A DNA stretch of 64,000 nt. Source: Lactococcus sp. dk101. GTDB taxonomy: Bacteria > Bacillota > Bacilli > Lactobacillales > Streptococcaceae. The notes beneath the pieces were generated by a model that saw nothing but the letters and a program-made list of their open reading frames with translations, did not search any database and was not told where the DNA came from. Positions 34,873 through 43,842 of this stretch are shown here, piece by piece; position 1 is the first letter of the stretch; the number at the start of each line of letters is the position of its first letter. A program made the position numbers and the translations under genes. The DNA lies in the NCBI RefSeq assembly GCF_009601055.1, contig NZ_WITI01000003.1, forward strand, positions 110,099 through 174,098, written 5' to 3'.

Positions 34873-35235
34873 TTAGTCTTCAACCACCTTTACATTTTGT
34901 ACGTAAACATTGATTTTCGCAACTGAAATACCAAGTTGGTTTTCCAAATTGAAACGAACACGTTCTTGAATGTTTTTTGCAACTTCACTTATTTTAACAC
35001 CGAAAGAAACCACAACATAAACATCAATCGCAATTTCGTTGTCGCTGTTTGTAACAACAACACCTTTAGAATAGTTTTCTTGACGTAAAATGCTGCGGAA
35101 GTTGTCTTTGACTGCAGCTTTACTTGTCATGCCAACGACGCCGAAAATTTCAGTCGTGCTTGCACCAACAACAGTCGCGATGACTTCAGTCGCGATGTCG
35201 ACATTGCCATTTGAATTGTTAATAGTAACACTCAT
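34873..35235 (-). CDS. Asp23/Gls24-family protein (YloU-like)
   Basis: About 120 residues, one Asp23/Gls24 domain: VIATVVGASTTEIFGVVGM, VDVYVVVSFGVKISEVAKNIQERV (split: GVKISEVAKNIQERV), and NVYVQNV at the end. Members associate with the membrane and are linked to envelope stress; the exact role of YloU is unknown. Two starts (35241 and 35235) are possible and neither has a good Shine-Dalgarno; the second matches the usual MSV start. Cotranscribed with fakA. Confidence 0.9.
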   Translation of the reverse strand: MSVTINNSNGNVDIATEVIATVVGASTTEIFGVVGMTSKAAVKDNFRSILRQENYSKGVVVTNSDNEIAIDVYVVVSFGVKISEVAKNIQERVRFNLENQLGISVAKINVYVQNVKVVED

Positions 35236-35417
35236 TTTCATATATGTGCCGTTCGTTTTTTGTCAAAACGACACTTTCCTCCATATTATTTATAATATCA
35301 TCACTTATTTTATCATATTTTCTTCAAATAAAACAGTCGCTTTAACCTGCAAACGCTATTTTTTATACATTTTTTTCTGTTTGTCTTTTAAGTCATCAAA
35401 TGAATGCCTTTACAAAT

Positions 35418-35441
35418 AAAAAAAGCCACAAATGGCTTTTA
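35418..35441 (-). terminator. Terminator of the LytTR/DUF3021 operon
   Basis: AAAAGCCA, CAAA loop, TGGCTTTT; T-run on the minus strand. Confidence 0.85.
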
Positions 35442-35444
35442 GAT

Positions 35445-35978
35445 TTACATTTCAGAGGAATGTGTTGAACTGGCTTTGCTTATAATTTTTTGATTAAGTT
35501 TTTTAATTTGAATGCGATAGTAGAAAAACGAAGCAATCCAAATGAAAATAAATACAAAAATGATTTCGATTGTTGGAATTAAAACGACAAATCTAAAGAC
35601 TGGAATACGTTCGTATCCTGTAAACTGATAAAGATTGAGAGAAGAAATGGCTAAAAAAGAGAGCCATGTGATAAAAAAACCAATCAATGTTGAAAACAAT
35701 AAACCGTAGGTCTTGTTTTTGAAAATCCAAGGGAGGAGAACAGAGAAGAAAAGGAAGAGCAATATCCAGTTAATCAATGCAAAGCTCATATTTGTTAGTT
35801 CATTTCCACTTGCAATTCCAAAAGAAAATGGGTTAATCATGAAAAATACGGCATTTGCCTGTTCTTCAGGAGAATTTGGAAGGGTTAAAGTCAGTATCCA
35901 ATTAAACAAAAGAGAAAGACTAATGCCAAAGGCGACAGCATTTGTGCTACTTTTTAAGACTTGTTTTATCATCTTCAT
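35445..35978 (-). CDS. DUF3021-type membrane protein, partner of LytTR regulator
   Basis: 177 residues with four transmembrane helices and a basic cytosolic tail (KKLNQKIISK). It overlaps the end of the LytTR gene by 4 bases. In Lactobacillales, LytTR-DUF3021 pairs form two-gene regulatory systems where the membrane protein antagonises or tunes the DNA-binding partner; this pairing is the main reason for the call. Signal unknown. Confidence 0.78.
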   Translation of the reverse strand: MKMIKQVLKSSTNAVAFGISLSLLFNWILTLTLPNSPEEQANAVFFMINPFSFGIASGNELTNMSFALINWILLFLFFSVLLPWIFKNKTYGLLFSTLIGFFITWLSFLAISSLNLYQFTGYERIPVFRFVVLIPTIEIIFVFIFIWIASFFYYRIQIKKLNQKIISKASSTHSSEM

Positions 35979-36409
35979 AATCCAAAGTACTCCTTTATAT
36001 TTTTTAAATAGCTACGGCTTGAGTAGGTGTAGCCGGTTGTCGTGAAAAAGATTTTGATTTTTCCGCCGAAAGTGAATTCAAAGTGTGAGATTTTATTGGC
36101 ATTGACAATCTCGCTAGCTGAAATACGAAGAAAATGAGGCGGCAACTTTTCTGTCAGTGCTGACAGACTGTAAGCGACCGTAAATTCTTGCTGATCATCC
36201 ATGTGAAGATAGACTTTTTTGTTTTGTGCGTAAATACTTGTGATTTTATCAAAGTCAAGTTGGTATTTTTGTTCATTTTTGCTGGCGATTAACTTGAAAT
36301 TTTGGTTTTGAAGTTGACTGATGATTTTTTGTAAGTCATCGGTCAGTTCGTGCAGGGTAAAATCTCCAGTTTCTTCAGCATTCTTGTCAATATTTATCGT
36401 GATTTTCAT
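35975..36409 (-). CDS. LytTR-domain transcriptional regulator
   Basis: About 144 residues: an N-terminal acidic helical region and a C-terminal LytTR DNA-binding domain (DKITSIYAQNKKVYLHM, LPPHFLRISASEIVN, SRSYLKNIKEYF). No receiver domain is present, so it is not a two-component response regulator. The ATG at 36409 lies 6 nt after an extended -10 (TGGTACAAT), implying a leaderless mRNA; the alternative ATG at 36415 touches the -10. A perfect palindrome at 36151-36166 is read in frame as LSALTE. Confidence 0.85.
   Translation of the reverse strand: MKITINIDKNAEETGDFTLHELTDDLQKIISQLQNQNFKLIASKNEQKYQLDFDKITSIYAQNKKVYLHMDDQQEFTVAYSLSALTEKLPPHFLRISASEIVNANKISHFEFTFGGKIKIFFTTTGYTYSSRSYLKNIKEYFGL
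36151..36166. repeat. Dispersed 16-bp palindrome, perfect copy inside LytTR gene
   Basis: CTGTCAGTGCTGACAG. Confidence 0.9.
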
Positions 36410-36424
36410 AAGCATATTGTACCA
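36407..36424 (-). promoter_or_regulatory. Extended -10 with leaderless start (LytTR gene)
   Basis: On the minus strand TGGTACAAT (-10 at 36416-36421) is followed after 6 nt by ATG at 36409; no Shine-Dalgarno. Confidence 0.6.
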
Positions 36425-36528
36425 GAAATCAGCTGATATTTTTTACTTTTGGCCACTGGTTTTCTCCTTTTATTTGATGCTTTCATTATGGCAAATTCGG
36501 CATGAAAAAAACAGGAAATTTGGATAAT

Positions 36529-36597
36529 TGGTCAGTACTGACAGCTAGTTTGTCGAAAATGAACGACAAAAAAACCCTGCCAAAATGACAGAGTTTC
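36529..36597 (-). terminator. rpmB terminator, with a further hairpin and palindrome variant behind it
   Basis: On the minus strand ACTCTGTCA and TGGCAGGGT pair (three G-T pairs) and are followed by seven T residues (36567-36596). A second hairpin, TTTGTCG/CGACAAA, and a palindrome variant TGGTCAGTACTGACAG (36529-36544) lie just beyond. Confidence 0.8.
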
Positions 36598-36628
36598 CAT
36601 TTTTTGCTTGCGCAAGCAAAAATTTACA

Positions 36629-36823
36629 TTAGGCACGTTCAACGCCAGCTGGCAATTTTTTAAGTGCTTTAGCAGTAGCCCAAACAGTTTTAAGTTCGCC
36701 GTTTTCGATGATTTTAACTTTTTGAAGGTTAGGTTTAACGACACGTTTAGTTTGGTTCATTGCGTGTGAACGGTTGTTAGAAGATTGTGTTCCAACACCA
36801 GTAAAGTAACATACTTTAGACAT
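36629..36823 (-). CDS. rpmB: 50S ribosomal protein L28
   Basis: 64 residues, complete bL28: [34 protein letters not shown] (split: [24 protein letters not shown]). The zinc-ribbon cysteines are absent (only one Cys), so this is the zinc-independent form. AAAAAGGAGC precedes the ATG. Monocistronic and divergent from the DUF1129 gene. Confidence 0.96.
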   Translation of the reverse strand: MSKVCYFTGVGTQSSNNRSHAMNQTKRVVKPNLQKVKIIENGELKTVWATAKALKKLPAGVERA

Positions 36824-36943
36824 GATTTAGCTCCTTTTTCTAGATTTTATGCCCCTAAAGGATAACATACTTATCGATTATAGCATTTTATATATGAAAA
36901 AATCAAGTTTTTGCCATTTTTTGATGATTTTTTTTCTTAAATC

Positions 36944-36962
36944 TGATAAAATAGGACTTATG
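36944..36962 (+). promoter_or_regulatory. Extended -10 with leaderless start (DUF1129 gene)
   Basis: TGATAAAAT (-10 at 36947-36952) followed after 7 nt by ATG at 36960; no Shine-Dalgarno. Confidence 0.6.
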
Positions 36963-37634
36963 GAAAATTTAATAGAAGAATTAACAGCGAAAAATACGGA
37001 ATACGTTCACGCCGTTACAAAACAACTGATGTTGGCGGGAAAAACAGACGAAGAAGTCAAAACGATTTTGAATGAAATCTTGCCTCAAATCATCGAAGGA
37101 CAAAAAACAAATGTCTTGGCACGTAAACTTTTAGGCACACCAACTGAGTTTGTGGAACAATACGCCCCTAAAAAAGTGGCAGAGAAAAAATCAAGTGCAG
37201 ATGTAAACAGCAATGACAAACCAGTCTTGATGTGGCTCGACAGCACACTTTTGTTCTTTGGTTTGATTTACTTGATGACAGGAGTGATGGCTCTTTTCAA
37301 TGCCAAAGGCGCACAAGCTTACGGTTTGACCACAACATTCATCATGGCTGCTTTGGCAGGACTTGTCATGTTTATGATTTACAAGTTTTACTACGCACAA
37401 GCACAAGGTAAGAGAAAATGGAACTGGAAGAGCGTATTGCTTATCGTGGTTGTCGTTTTGATTTGGTCAGCATTTACGACATTCTCACAATTCCTTCCAG
37501 CAGTACTCAACCCAGTCTTGAATGCTTACGCAACGCTTGCCATTGCGGTTATCGCCTTGCTTGCAAAATATTTGCTCAAACGCAAATTCCACATTCGTTC
37601 ATCATTGGCTCCAATGTCAAACGGTCAAAAATAA
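36960..37634 (+). CDS. DUF1129-family membrane protein
   Basis: 224 residues. The first 80 are a soluble helical domain ([20 protein letters not shown] split: [26 protein letters not shown]), followed by four transmembrane helices in two pairs. This is the DUF1129 layout; function unknown. The ATG at 36960 lies 7 nt behind an extended -10, so the transcript is probably leaderless; a longer in-frame reading back to 36849 crosses the promoter and is rejected. Terminator at 37639-37659. Confidence 0.8.
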   Translation: MENLIEELTAKNTEYVHAVTKQLMLAGKTDEEVKTILNEILPQIIEGQKTNVLARKLLGTPTEFVEQYAPKKVAEKKSSADVNSNDKPVLMWLDSTLLFFGLIYLMTGVMALFNAKGAQAYGLTTTFIMAALAGLVMFMIYKFYYAQAQGKRKWNWKSVLLIVVVVLIWSAFTTFSQFLPAVLNPVLNAYATLAIAVIALLAKYLLKRKFHIRSSLAPMSNGQK

Positions 37635-37638
37635 CAAG

Positions 37639-37659
37639 AAAAAGGCGAAAGCCTTTTTT
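37639..37659 (+). terminator. Intrinsic terminator
   Basis: AAAAAGGC, GAAA tetraloop, GCCTTTTTT. Confidence 0.9.
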
Positions 37660-37716
37660 GTTTTTATCAATAGATAGGCGATTTCTGTGCAAGTCGATGA
37701 CAGCATATGCGATTTG

Positions 37717-37725
37717 TGCTATAAT
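37717..37725 (+). promoter_or_regulatory. Extended -10 upstream of rmlA
   Basis: TGCTATAAT (-10 at 37720-37725), about 25 nt of leader to the GGAGG site. The likely main promoter of the polysaccharide locus start. Confidence 0.6.
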
Positions 37726-37756
37726 TAGACTGATAAACTATACAATGGAGGTTCCC

Positions 37757-38626
37757 ATGAAAGGAATTATCTTAGCAGGCGGTTCAGGAACTCGCCTCTA
37801 CCCACTTACGCGTGCAGCAAGCAAACAATTGATGCCAATTTATGATAAACCAATGATTTACTATCCACTGTCAACATTGATGCTTGCGGGGATTAAAGAT
37901 ATTTTGATAATCTCTACACCTAGCGATACACCTCGTTTTAAGGACTTGTTGCAAGACGGTTCAGAATTCGGTATCAATCTTCAATATGCTGTTCAACCAT
38001 CACCAGATGGACTTGCACAAGCATTTATTATAGGTGAAGAATTCATTGGCGACGACTCTGTTGCATTGATTTTAGGAGACAATATCTATCACGGACCAGG
38101 AATGTCTAAACTCTTGCAAAAAGCAGCTAGCAAGGAATCTGGAGCAACTGTTTTTGGCTATCATGTGAATGACCCAGAACGTTTTGGTGTTGTTGAATTT
38201 GACGAAGATATGAACGCTATTTCTATTGAAGAAAAACCAGAAAATCCAAAATCAAATTATGCTGTTACAGGTTTGTATTTCTACGACAATGACGTTGTTG
38301 AAATTGCTAAAAACATCAAACCATCTCCTCGTGGAGAACTTGAAATCACTGATGTCAACAAAGTTTATCTTGAACGTGGTGATTTGTCAGTTGAACTGAT
38401 GGGACGTGGTTTTGCTTGGCTTGATACAGGAACACACGCGTCACTTCTTGAAGCTGCTCAATACATCGAAACTGTACAACGCATGCAAAATGTGATGGTT
38501 GCCAACCTTGAAGAAATCGCATGGCGCATGGGCTATATCACAGATGAAGACATCTACAATCTTGCTCAACCCCTCAAGAAAAATGACTACGGTCAATACT
38601 TGTTGCGTTTGATTGACAAAGACTAA
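37757..38626 (+). CDS. rmlA: Glucose-1-phosphate thymidylyltransferase
   Basis: 289 residues, first enzyme of dTDP-L-rhamnose synthesis (glucose-1-phosphate plus dTTP to dTDP-glucose). [16 protein letters not shown] is the nucleotide-binding signature; [14 protein letters not shown] and LGDNIYHG line the active site; EEKP and [12 protein letters not shown] complete it. ATG at 37757 follows GGAGG. Supplies rhamnose precursor to the rgp genes 6 kb downstream. Confidence 0.96.
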   Translation: MKGIILAGGSGTRLYPLTRAASKQLMPIYDKPMIYYPLSTLMLAGIKDILIISTPSDTPRFKDLLQDGSEFGINLQYAVQPSPDGLAQAFIIGEEFIGDDSVALILGDNIYHGPGMSKLLQKAASKESGATVFGYHVNDPERFGVVEFDEDMNAISIEEKPENPKSNYAVTGLYFYDNDVVEIAKNIKPSPRGELEITDVNKVYLERGDLSVELMGRGFAWLDTGTHASLLEAAQYIETVQRMQNVMVANLEEIAWRMGYITDEDIYNLAQPLKKNDYGQYLLRLIDKD

Positions 38627-38757
38627 TCAAGGTGTGAAACGCGCCACTTAAAAGCGAAAAAAATCGCGACTTGCTCTTTTGCAAAACGATTTTCTCTGCT
38701 TTTCGAGCATTGAACGTGATGGTTTTCATTTTACTATTACTATAGAGAGAAATCCCA

Positions 38758-38991
38758 ATGAATATGATGAAATCAAAAAACAAACGAAAAAAATCTTCAC
38801 CACTTGACACAGTAGTTGCCTTGCTTGCTTTTGGAGTATCCTTTTGGCTAAGTAAGACAGTTGCAAATGTAGTGGATTCGTCATTTGACTGGCTGAACTT
38901 TTTGATTTATGCCGTTGTTTTTATCATTTCATTTTTTGGTGTCCTCTTGATTTACGTTATATTAACAGAAAAAGATAAAAAGAAAAAATGA
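38758..38991 (+). CDS. Small two-helix membrane protein
   Basis: 77 residues: very basic N-terminus (KSKNKRKK), two transmembrane helices (about 20-37 and 46-68) and a KDKKKK end. No family recognised. It is one of several small genes inserted between rmlA and rmlC. The ribosome-binding site is poor (GAGAGAAATCCCA). Confidence 0.55.
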   Translation: MNMMKSKNKRKKSSPLDTVVALLAFGVSFWLSKTVANVVDSSFDWLNFLIYAVVFIISFFGVLLIYVILTEKDKKKK

Positions 38992-39017
38992 AAAAAGAAA
39001 GGTTATTAAATTGAGCA

Positions 39018-39251
39018 TTGATTTATCTGCTTGTGACAGTAATCTTTTTGTGCATTGGGTGGATATTAGGACTTGAATCGTCTATTGTTGATGATGGAAA
39101 ATTAGTTTTTAATGCCGTCTATTTATGGCCTGCCTTTTTACCATTTATTGCTATGCTTTTATTTACGTGGCGTTGGCGTTTTTCTGACTCTGATGATTCT
39201 TCCAAGAATGAAATCAGTGATAAAAATACATCAGATAAGCTTGAAGATTGA
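39018..39251 (+). CDS. Small two-helix membrane protein (TTG start)
   Basis: 77 residues: two transmembrane helices (about 2-19 and 34-52) and an acidic Ser/Asp-rich tail (SDSDDSSKNE). The only in-frame start after the preceding stop is TTG at 39018, with AGAAAGG about 15 nt upstream. Unknown function. Topology mirrors the preceding protein but with opposite tail charge, which might let them pair; this is speculation. Confidence 0.5.
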   Translation: MIYLLVTVIFLCIGWILGLESSIVDDGKLVFNAVYLWPAFLPFIAMLLFTWRWRFSDSDDSSKNEISDKNTSDKLED

Positions 39252-39267
39252 TAGAAAGATATAAAAA

Positions 39268-39861
39268 ATGACAGAAGAATTTTTTGAAAAAAAACTTGCT
39301 GCACACCAAATTGAAGCAATTCCAGGTGTGATCAAGTTTGATATTCCAGTTCACGGCGATAACCGTGGCTGGTTTAAAGAAAATTTCCAAAAAGAAAAAA
39401 TGGTGCCACTTGGCTTCCCTGAAAGTTTCTTTGCGGAAGGAAAATTGCAAAATAACGTTTCGTTTTCTAAGAAAAACGTCTTGCGTGGACTTCACGCGGA
39501 ACCTTGGGACAAGTACATTTCAGTCGCTGATGGCGGTCGTGTGCTTGGAACTTGGGTTGATTTGCGCGAAGGTGAAAGCTTTGGTCATGTTTACCAAACC
39601 ATTATTGATGCCAGCGTCGGAATGTTTATTCCACGCGGCGTAGCCAATGGCTTCCAAGTCTTGTCTGATACAGTTTCTTATAGCTATATCGTCAATGACT
39701 ACTGGGCTTTGGAACTCAAACCTAAGTACGCTTTTGTCAACTATGCTGATCCAGCTTTGGATGTCAAATGGGAAAATCTCGCAGAAGCAGAAGTTTCTGA
39801 AGCAGATAAAAACCACCCACTTCTCAAAGACGTGAAGCCACTTGATCGCAGCAAACTCTGA
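39268..39861 (+). CDS. rmlC: dTDP-4-dehydrorhamnose 3,5-epimerase
   Basis: 197 residues, cupin-fold epimerase, third step of dTDP-L-rhamnose synthesis. HGDNRGWFKENFQ, NNVSFSKKNVLRGLHAEPWDK (split: VLRGLHAEP) with the catalytic His, and GVANGFQVLSDTVSYSY (split: ANGFQVLSD) are typical. The Shine-Dalgarno is weak (AGAAAGATA). Confidence 0.95.
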   Translation: MTEEFFEKKLAAHQIEAIPGVIKFDIPVHGDNRGWFKENFQKEKMVPLGFPESFFAEGKLQNNVSFSKKNVLRGLHAEPWDKYISVADGGRVLGTWVDLREGESFGHVYQTIIDASVGMFIPRGVANGFQVLSDTVSYSYIVNDYWALELKPKYAFVNYADPALDVKWENLAEAEVSEADKNHPLLKDVKPLDRSKL

Positions 39862-39863
39862 TT

Positions 39864-40115
39864 TTGAAAGTTTTACATTTACGGACAAAAAAAGCGCATG
39901 ACACATGGCAAATCACTGACGAAAATCAGCCTGATTGGGTCAAGAAAGCTTTCGCTGACGGCGGATTTAAGCAAAATGGCCAACGTTTACAGATTGTTAA
40001 CACTTATGGCCTGACGAAAATTTCTGTCAGTAAAGACGAAGTCATTATCTTCAATGGAAAATATGCCAAGATTGTGCCAAAAGCGAAGTTTGAGCGAGAA
40101 TATAAGGCTTTGTAA
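39864..40115 (+). CDS. Small hypothetical protein (TTG start)
   Basis: 83 residues, basic, mixed alpha/beta, no membrane segment. It begins with TTG 2 nt after the rmlC stop, so translation probably depends on termination of rmlC. WVKKAFADGGFKQNG and VSKDEVIIFNGKYAKIVP (split: VIIFNGKYAKIVP) are its most structured parts. No family recognised. Confidence 0.6.
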   Translation: MKVLHLRTKKAHDTWQITDENQPDWVKKAFADGGFKQNGQRLQIVNTYGLTKISVSKDEVIIFNGKYAKIVPKAKFEREYKAL

Positions 40116-40117
40116 GC

Positions 40118-40133
40118 TTGTCAGTACTGACAG
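40118..40133. repeat. Dispersed palindrome, one mismatch (intergenic)
   Basis: TTGTCAGTACTGACAG between the 39864 gene and the cadD-like gene, just before the latter's ribosome-binding site. Confidence 0.85.
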
Positions 40134-40157
40134 CGATGAATGAGAGGAGAAGTAAAA

Positions 40158-40769
40158 TTGCTTTCAACAATTATTCAAACTACTGTTATCTATTGGGCGA
40201 CAGCCTTAGACTTGCTGATTTTGATTGCCTTACTTTATTTCCGTTACGATAATAAGAGACATCGAGAAATCACAATAGGCCAAATTATCGGCTCACTTTC
40301 ATTGGTGCTTGTTAGTTTTTTGTTGGCCATCGTTTTTAAGATTGCTTTACCCGAGTGGATTTTAGGTTTTCTAGGACTTGTTCCGCTTGTGATTGGAGCG
40401 AAAATCTTGATTTTCGGCGATGATGATAGCGAGGCTGCAGAGGCGCTCGAAAAGCGTAAAGACAAGAATTTGATGATAACAGCCATGTTGCTTGCTTTTT
40501 CAAGTTGCGGAGCCGATAACATCGGACTTTTTACCCCTTATTTTGCAACCATACAGAGTAAATATCTAGCACTCGCTTTGCTCGTCTTTTTTGCCAACAT
40601 TCTTTTGTTCTCATTCTTGAGCGATAAGTTGGCTCACTTGACGGAATCTCTCGAATGGTTGGAAAAATATAGTCGCTGGCTCATAGGAGTTATCTTTGTT
40701 GGACTTGGCATTTATGTGCTGGTTGACGCAGGGACGCTCTCTACGCTCATGAAAATTATTTTCGGATAA
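40158..40769 (+). CDS. CadD-family (LysE-type) cadmium resistance/cation transporter
   Basis: 204 residues with six transmembrane helices. The CadD pattern is visible: ATALDLLILIALL, LGLVPLVIGAKIL and SSCGADNIGLFTPYFA. CadD proteins confer modest cadmium resistance and may bind or export the cation. TTG at 40158 is the start because GAGGAGA lies 8 nt upstream; the ATG at 40140 precedes that site. Unrelated in function to its rml neighbours, which suggests insertion into the cluster. Confidence 0.85.
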   Translation: MLSTIIQTTVIYWATALDLLILIALLYFRYDNKRHREITIGQIIGSLSLVLVSFLLAIVFKIALPEWILGFLGLVPLVIGAKILIFGDDDSEAAEALEKRKDKNLMITAMLLAFSSCGADNIGLFTPYFATIQSKYLALALLVFFANILLFSFLSDKLAHLTESLEWLEKYSRWLIGVIFVGLGIYVLVDAGTLSTLMKIIFG

Positions 40770-41906
<1,137 letters not shown>

Positions 41907-42003
41907 TAAAAATTTAATCTTGTTTACATGCTAAAAGTTTATTGACGAGTAATATATTTTTTTGTCAGGGCTGTAGAACTGACAAAATAGAAAATGTACA
42001 AAG

Positions 42004-42384
42004 ATGATTAATCATACTGGTGGGTTTCCAGTCAAAGACATTGAGGAATCAATTCAATTTTATGAAGCAGTACTTGCACCATTAGGCTATAAAATTCATC
42101 ATCGCTCGGACAAGTCTGCCAATTTTTCGGACGGGATTTCGACTGACCCATTTGGGGACTTTGCCATTTATGAGGGAGAACCGTTTCCATTTCATTTTGC
42201 TTTTCAAGCTGAAAACAATGAAGCTGTTGATCACTTTAATGAAGCAGCTGTTGCGTTGGGAGCTAAAGGTTATGGTCGACCTGGCTATCATAAACATTTT
42301 CATGAAAATTATTATGCTGCGTTTATTTATGACCCAAGTGGTTATGCGATTGAAGCTGTATATCACAATGGGCAACCGCACTAA
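42004..42384 (+). CDS. VOC (glyoxalase-like) superfamily protein
   Basis: 126 residues: INHTGGFPVKDIEESIQFYEAVLAPLGY (split: VKDIEESIQFYEAVL), then FHFAFQAENNEAVDHFNEAA and YYAAFIYDPSGYAIEAVYH (split: FIYDPSGYAIEAV) with a probable metal-binding Glu and His. Function unknown. A pair of palindrome half-sites spaced by 10 nt (41962-41985) lies just upstream. Confidence 0.82.
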   Translation: MINHTGGFPVKDIEESIQFYEAVLAPLGYKIHHRSDKSANFSDGISTDPFGDFAIYEGEPFPFHFAFQAENNEAVDHFNEAAVALGAKGYGRPGYHKHFHENYYAAFIYDPSGYAIEAVYHNGQPH

Positions 42385-42399
42385 TTTGTAAAATAAGCC

Positions 42400-42415
42400 C
42401 TGTCAGCTCTGACAA
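42400..42415. repeat. Dispersed palindrome, one mismatch (intergenic)
   Basis: CTGTCAGCTCTGACAA, between the VOC gene and the small Cys-containing protein gene. Confidence 0.85.
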
Positions 42416-42431
42416 GCAGAAAATGTAAACG

Positions 42432-42632
42432 ATGATTAAAATAATCAACGAGAAAAATAAAAAAGTTCATTTTTTGAAAGATGAACACGACACGCTTTGT
42501 GGCATGAATGACAAGGGTGTTGAAGGCTATGCCAAACCAGTTTGGACGCCGACCGAGCTTGAAGTGAATTGCAAGCTTTGCCTGAAAAAATTGGAAAAAA
42601 TAAAAGAGACCTCTGAAATCAGCCAAATCTGA
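42432..42632 (+). CDS. Small putative zinc-binding protein
   Basis: 66 residues, Lys/Glu-rich. One His and three Cys (HFLKDEHDTLCG, then NCKLCLKKL) could form a zinc knuckle like those in DUF3039-type small proteins. No enzyme motif. It has its own weak site upstream and stands between rmlB and rmlD. Function unknown. Confidence 0.55.
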   Translation: MIKIINEKNKKVHFLKDEHDTLCGMNDKGVEGYAKPVWTPTELEVNCKLCLKKLEKIKETSEISQI

Positions 42633-42839
42633 ACATTTAGAGGTAACCTAAAATCTTAAAGAATAGCTGTCTCACTGCAAATGGCATGTGCGATTTTGTG
42701 AGTATTGAGACTCAAACGGGCTTTTTAAAGCGATTGTCGGATAAAATATTCTTCATGTGCTTTAAAGTCTAGCTGAGTATCAACAATTAACTAAAAATGA
42801 TTGGACATTTAGTTAAAACAGTTTAGAAAAGGAAAAACA

Positions 42840-43736
42840 ATGATTTTAATTACAGGAAGTAATGGTCAACTTGGAACAGAACTTCGCCATTTATTTGACG
42901 AACGTGGTGTTGAATACACTGCGACTGATGCTGGTGAGCTTGACATTACAGATAAAGCAAAAGTTGATGCCTTCTTTGATGAAAACAAACCAAGTGTTGT
43001 TTACCACTGTGCAGCCTATACTGCTGTTGATAAAGCGGAAGATGAAGGAAAAGCACTTGATGAACTCATCAATGTCAATGGAACTGAAAATATTGCAAAT
43101 GCTGCTGCTCGTGTAGGTGCAACACTTGTTTATATCTCAACTGACTATGTTTTCGGTGGCTTTTTGCCAGTCGGTAGCGAACGTAACATTGATGACCCTA
43201 AAGGCCCAGAATCTGAATACGGACGTACAAAATATCTTGGCGAAGAAGCTGTTAAAGCTTCTGGCGTTAAACATTACGTGATTCGTACAGCTTGGGTATT
43301 CGGAAATTACGGACCAAACTTTGTCTTTACCATGCAAAAATTGGCTGAAACACACCCAACTTTGACAGTTGTTAACGACCAACATGGTCGTCCAACATGG
43401 ACACGTACTTTGGCAGAATTCATGACTTATCTTGTCAACAATGACAAAGAACAAGGCTTCTACCACTTGACAAATGATGCTGCACCTGGTGAAGATGTAA
43501 CTTGGTTTGATTTTGCAACAGAAATCTTGAAAGACACAGAAACTGTAGTCACACCTGTTGACAGTTCAACATTTGTTCAAAAAGCTAAACGTCCATTTAA
43601 TTCAACGATGAATTTGGACAAAACAAAAGCAACAGGCTTTGTCATTCCAACATGGCAAGATGCGCTTGCGCAAATGATTGCCAAAGGCGACAAACGTGCG
43701 GATAAGAACAAAATTAAAGGCGAAAAATCTAAATAA
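42840..43736 (+). CDS. rmlD: dTDP-4-dehydrorhamnose reductase
   Basis: 298 residues, final enzyme of dTDP-L-rhamnose synthesis. MILITGSNGQLGTELR binds NADPH, CAAYTAVDKAE and YISTDYVFGG are family signatures and YGRTKYLGE holds the catalytic Tyr-Lys pair. GAAAAGGAAA precedes the ATG. The C-terminus is extended by a Lys-rich tail. Directly upstream of the rgp backbone genes. Confidence 0.96.
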   Translation: MILITGSNGQLGTELRHLFDERGVEYTATDAGELDITDKAKVDAFFDENKPSVVYHCAAYTAVDKAEDEGKALDELINVNGTENIANAAARVGATLVYISTDYVFGGFLPVGSERNIDDPKGPESEYGRTKYLGEEAVKASGVKHYVIRTAWVFGNYGPNFVFTMQKLAETHPTLTVVNDQHGRPTWTRTLAEFMTYLVNNDKEQGFYHLTNDAAPGEDVTWFDFATEILKDTETVVTPVDSSTFVQKAKRPFNSTMNLDKTKATGFVIPTWQDALAQMIAKGDKRADKNKIKGEKSK

Positions 43737-43795
43737 TTTTGTAGAAAATGCACGAGATTAAAGAATAAGGTTTAGATTTAAAATAACGCAGAATC

Positions 43796-43820
43796 CTGTC
43801 AAATTCATCAAATTTGACAG
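43796..43820 (+). promoter_or_regulatory. Hairpin upstream of rgpA
   Basis: CTGTCAAATT and AAATTTGACAG form a stem of about 10 bp with a 4-nt loop, 22 nt before the rgpA start. It is not followed by a T-run, so it is not a standard terminator. Its ends share CTGTCA/TGACAG with the dispersed palindrome. Confidence 0.55.
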
Positions 43821-43842
43821 AATTCTCGTTTTGAGAGGGAAC

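Noticed and set aside
37418..37756. N-terminal extension of RmlA back to 37418
   Set aside because: It overlaps the DUF1129 gene, its terminator and the rmlA promoter; GGAGG supports ATG at 37757.
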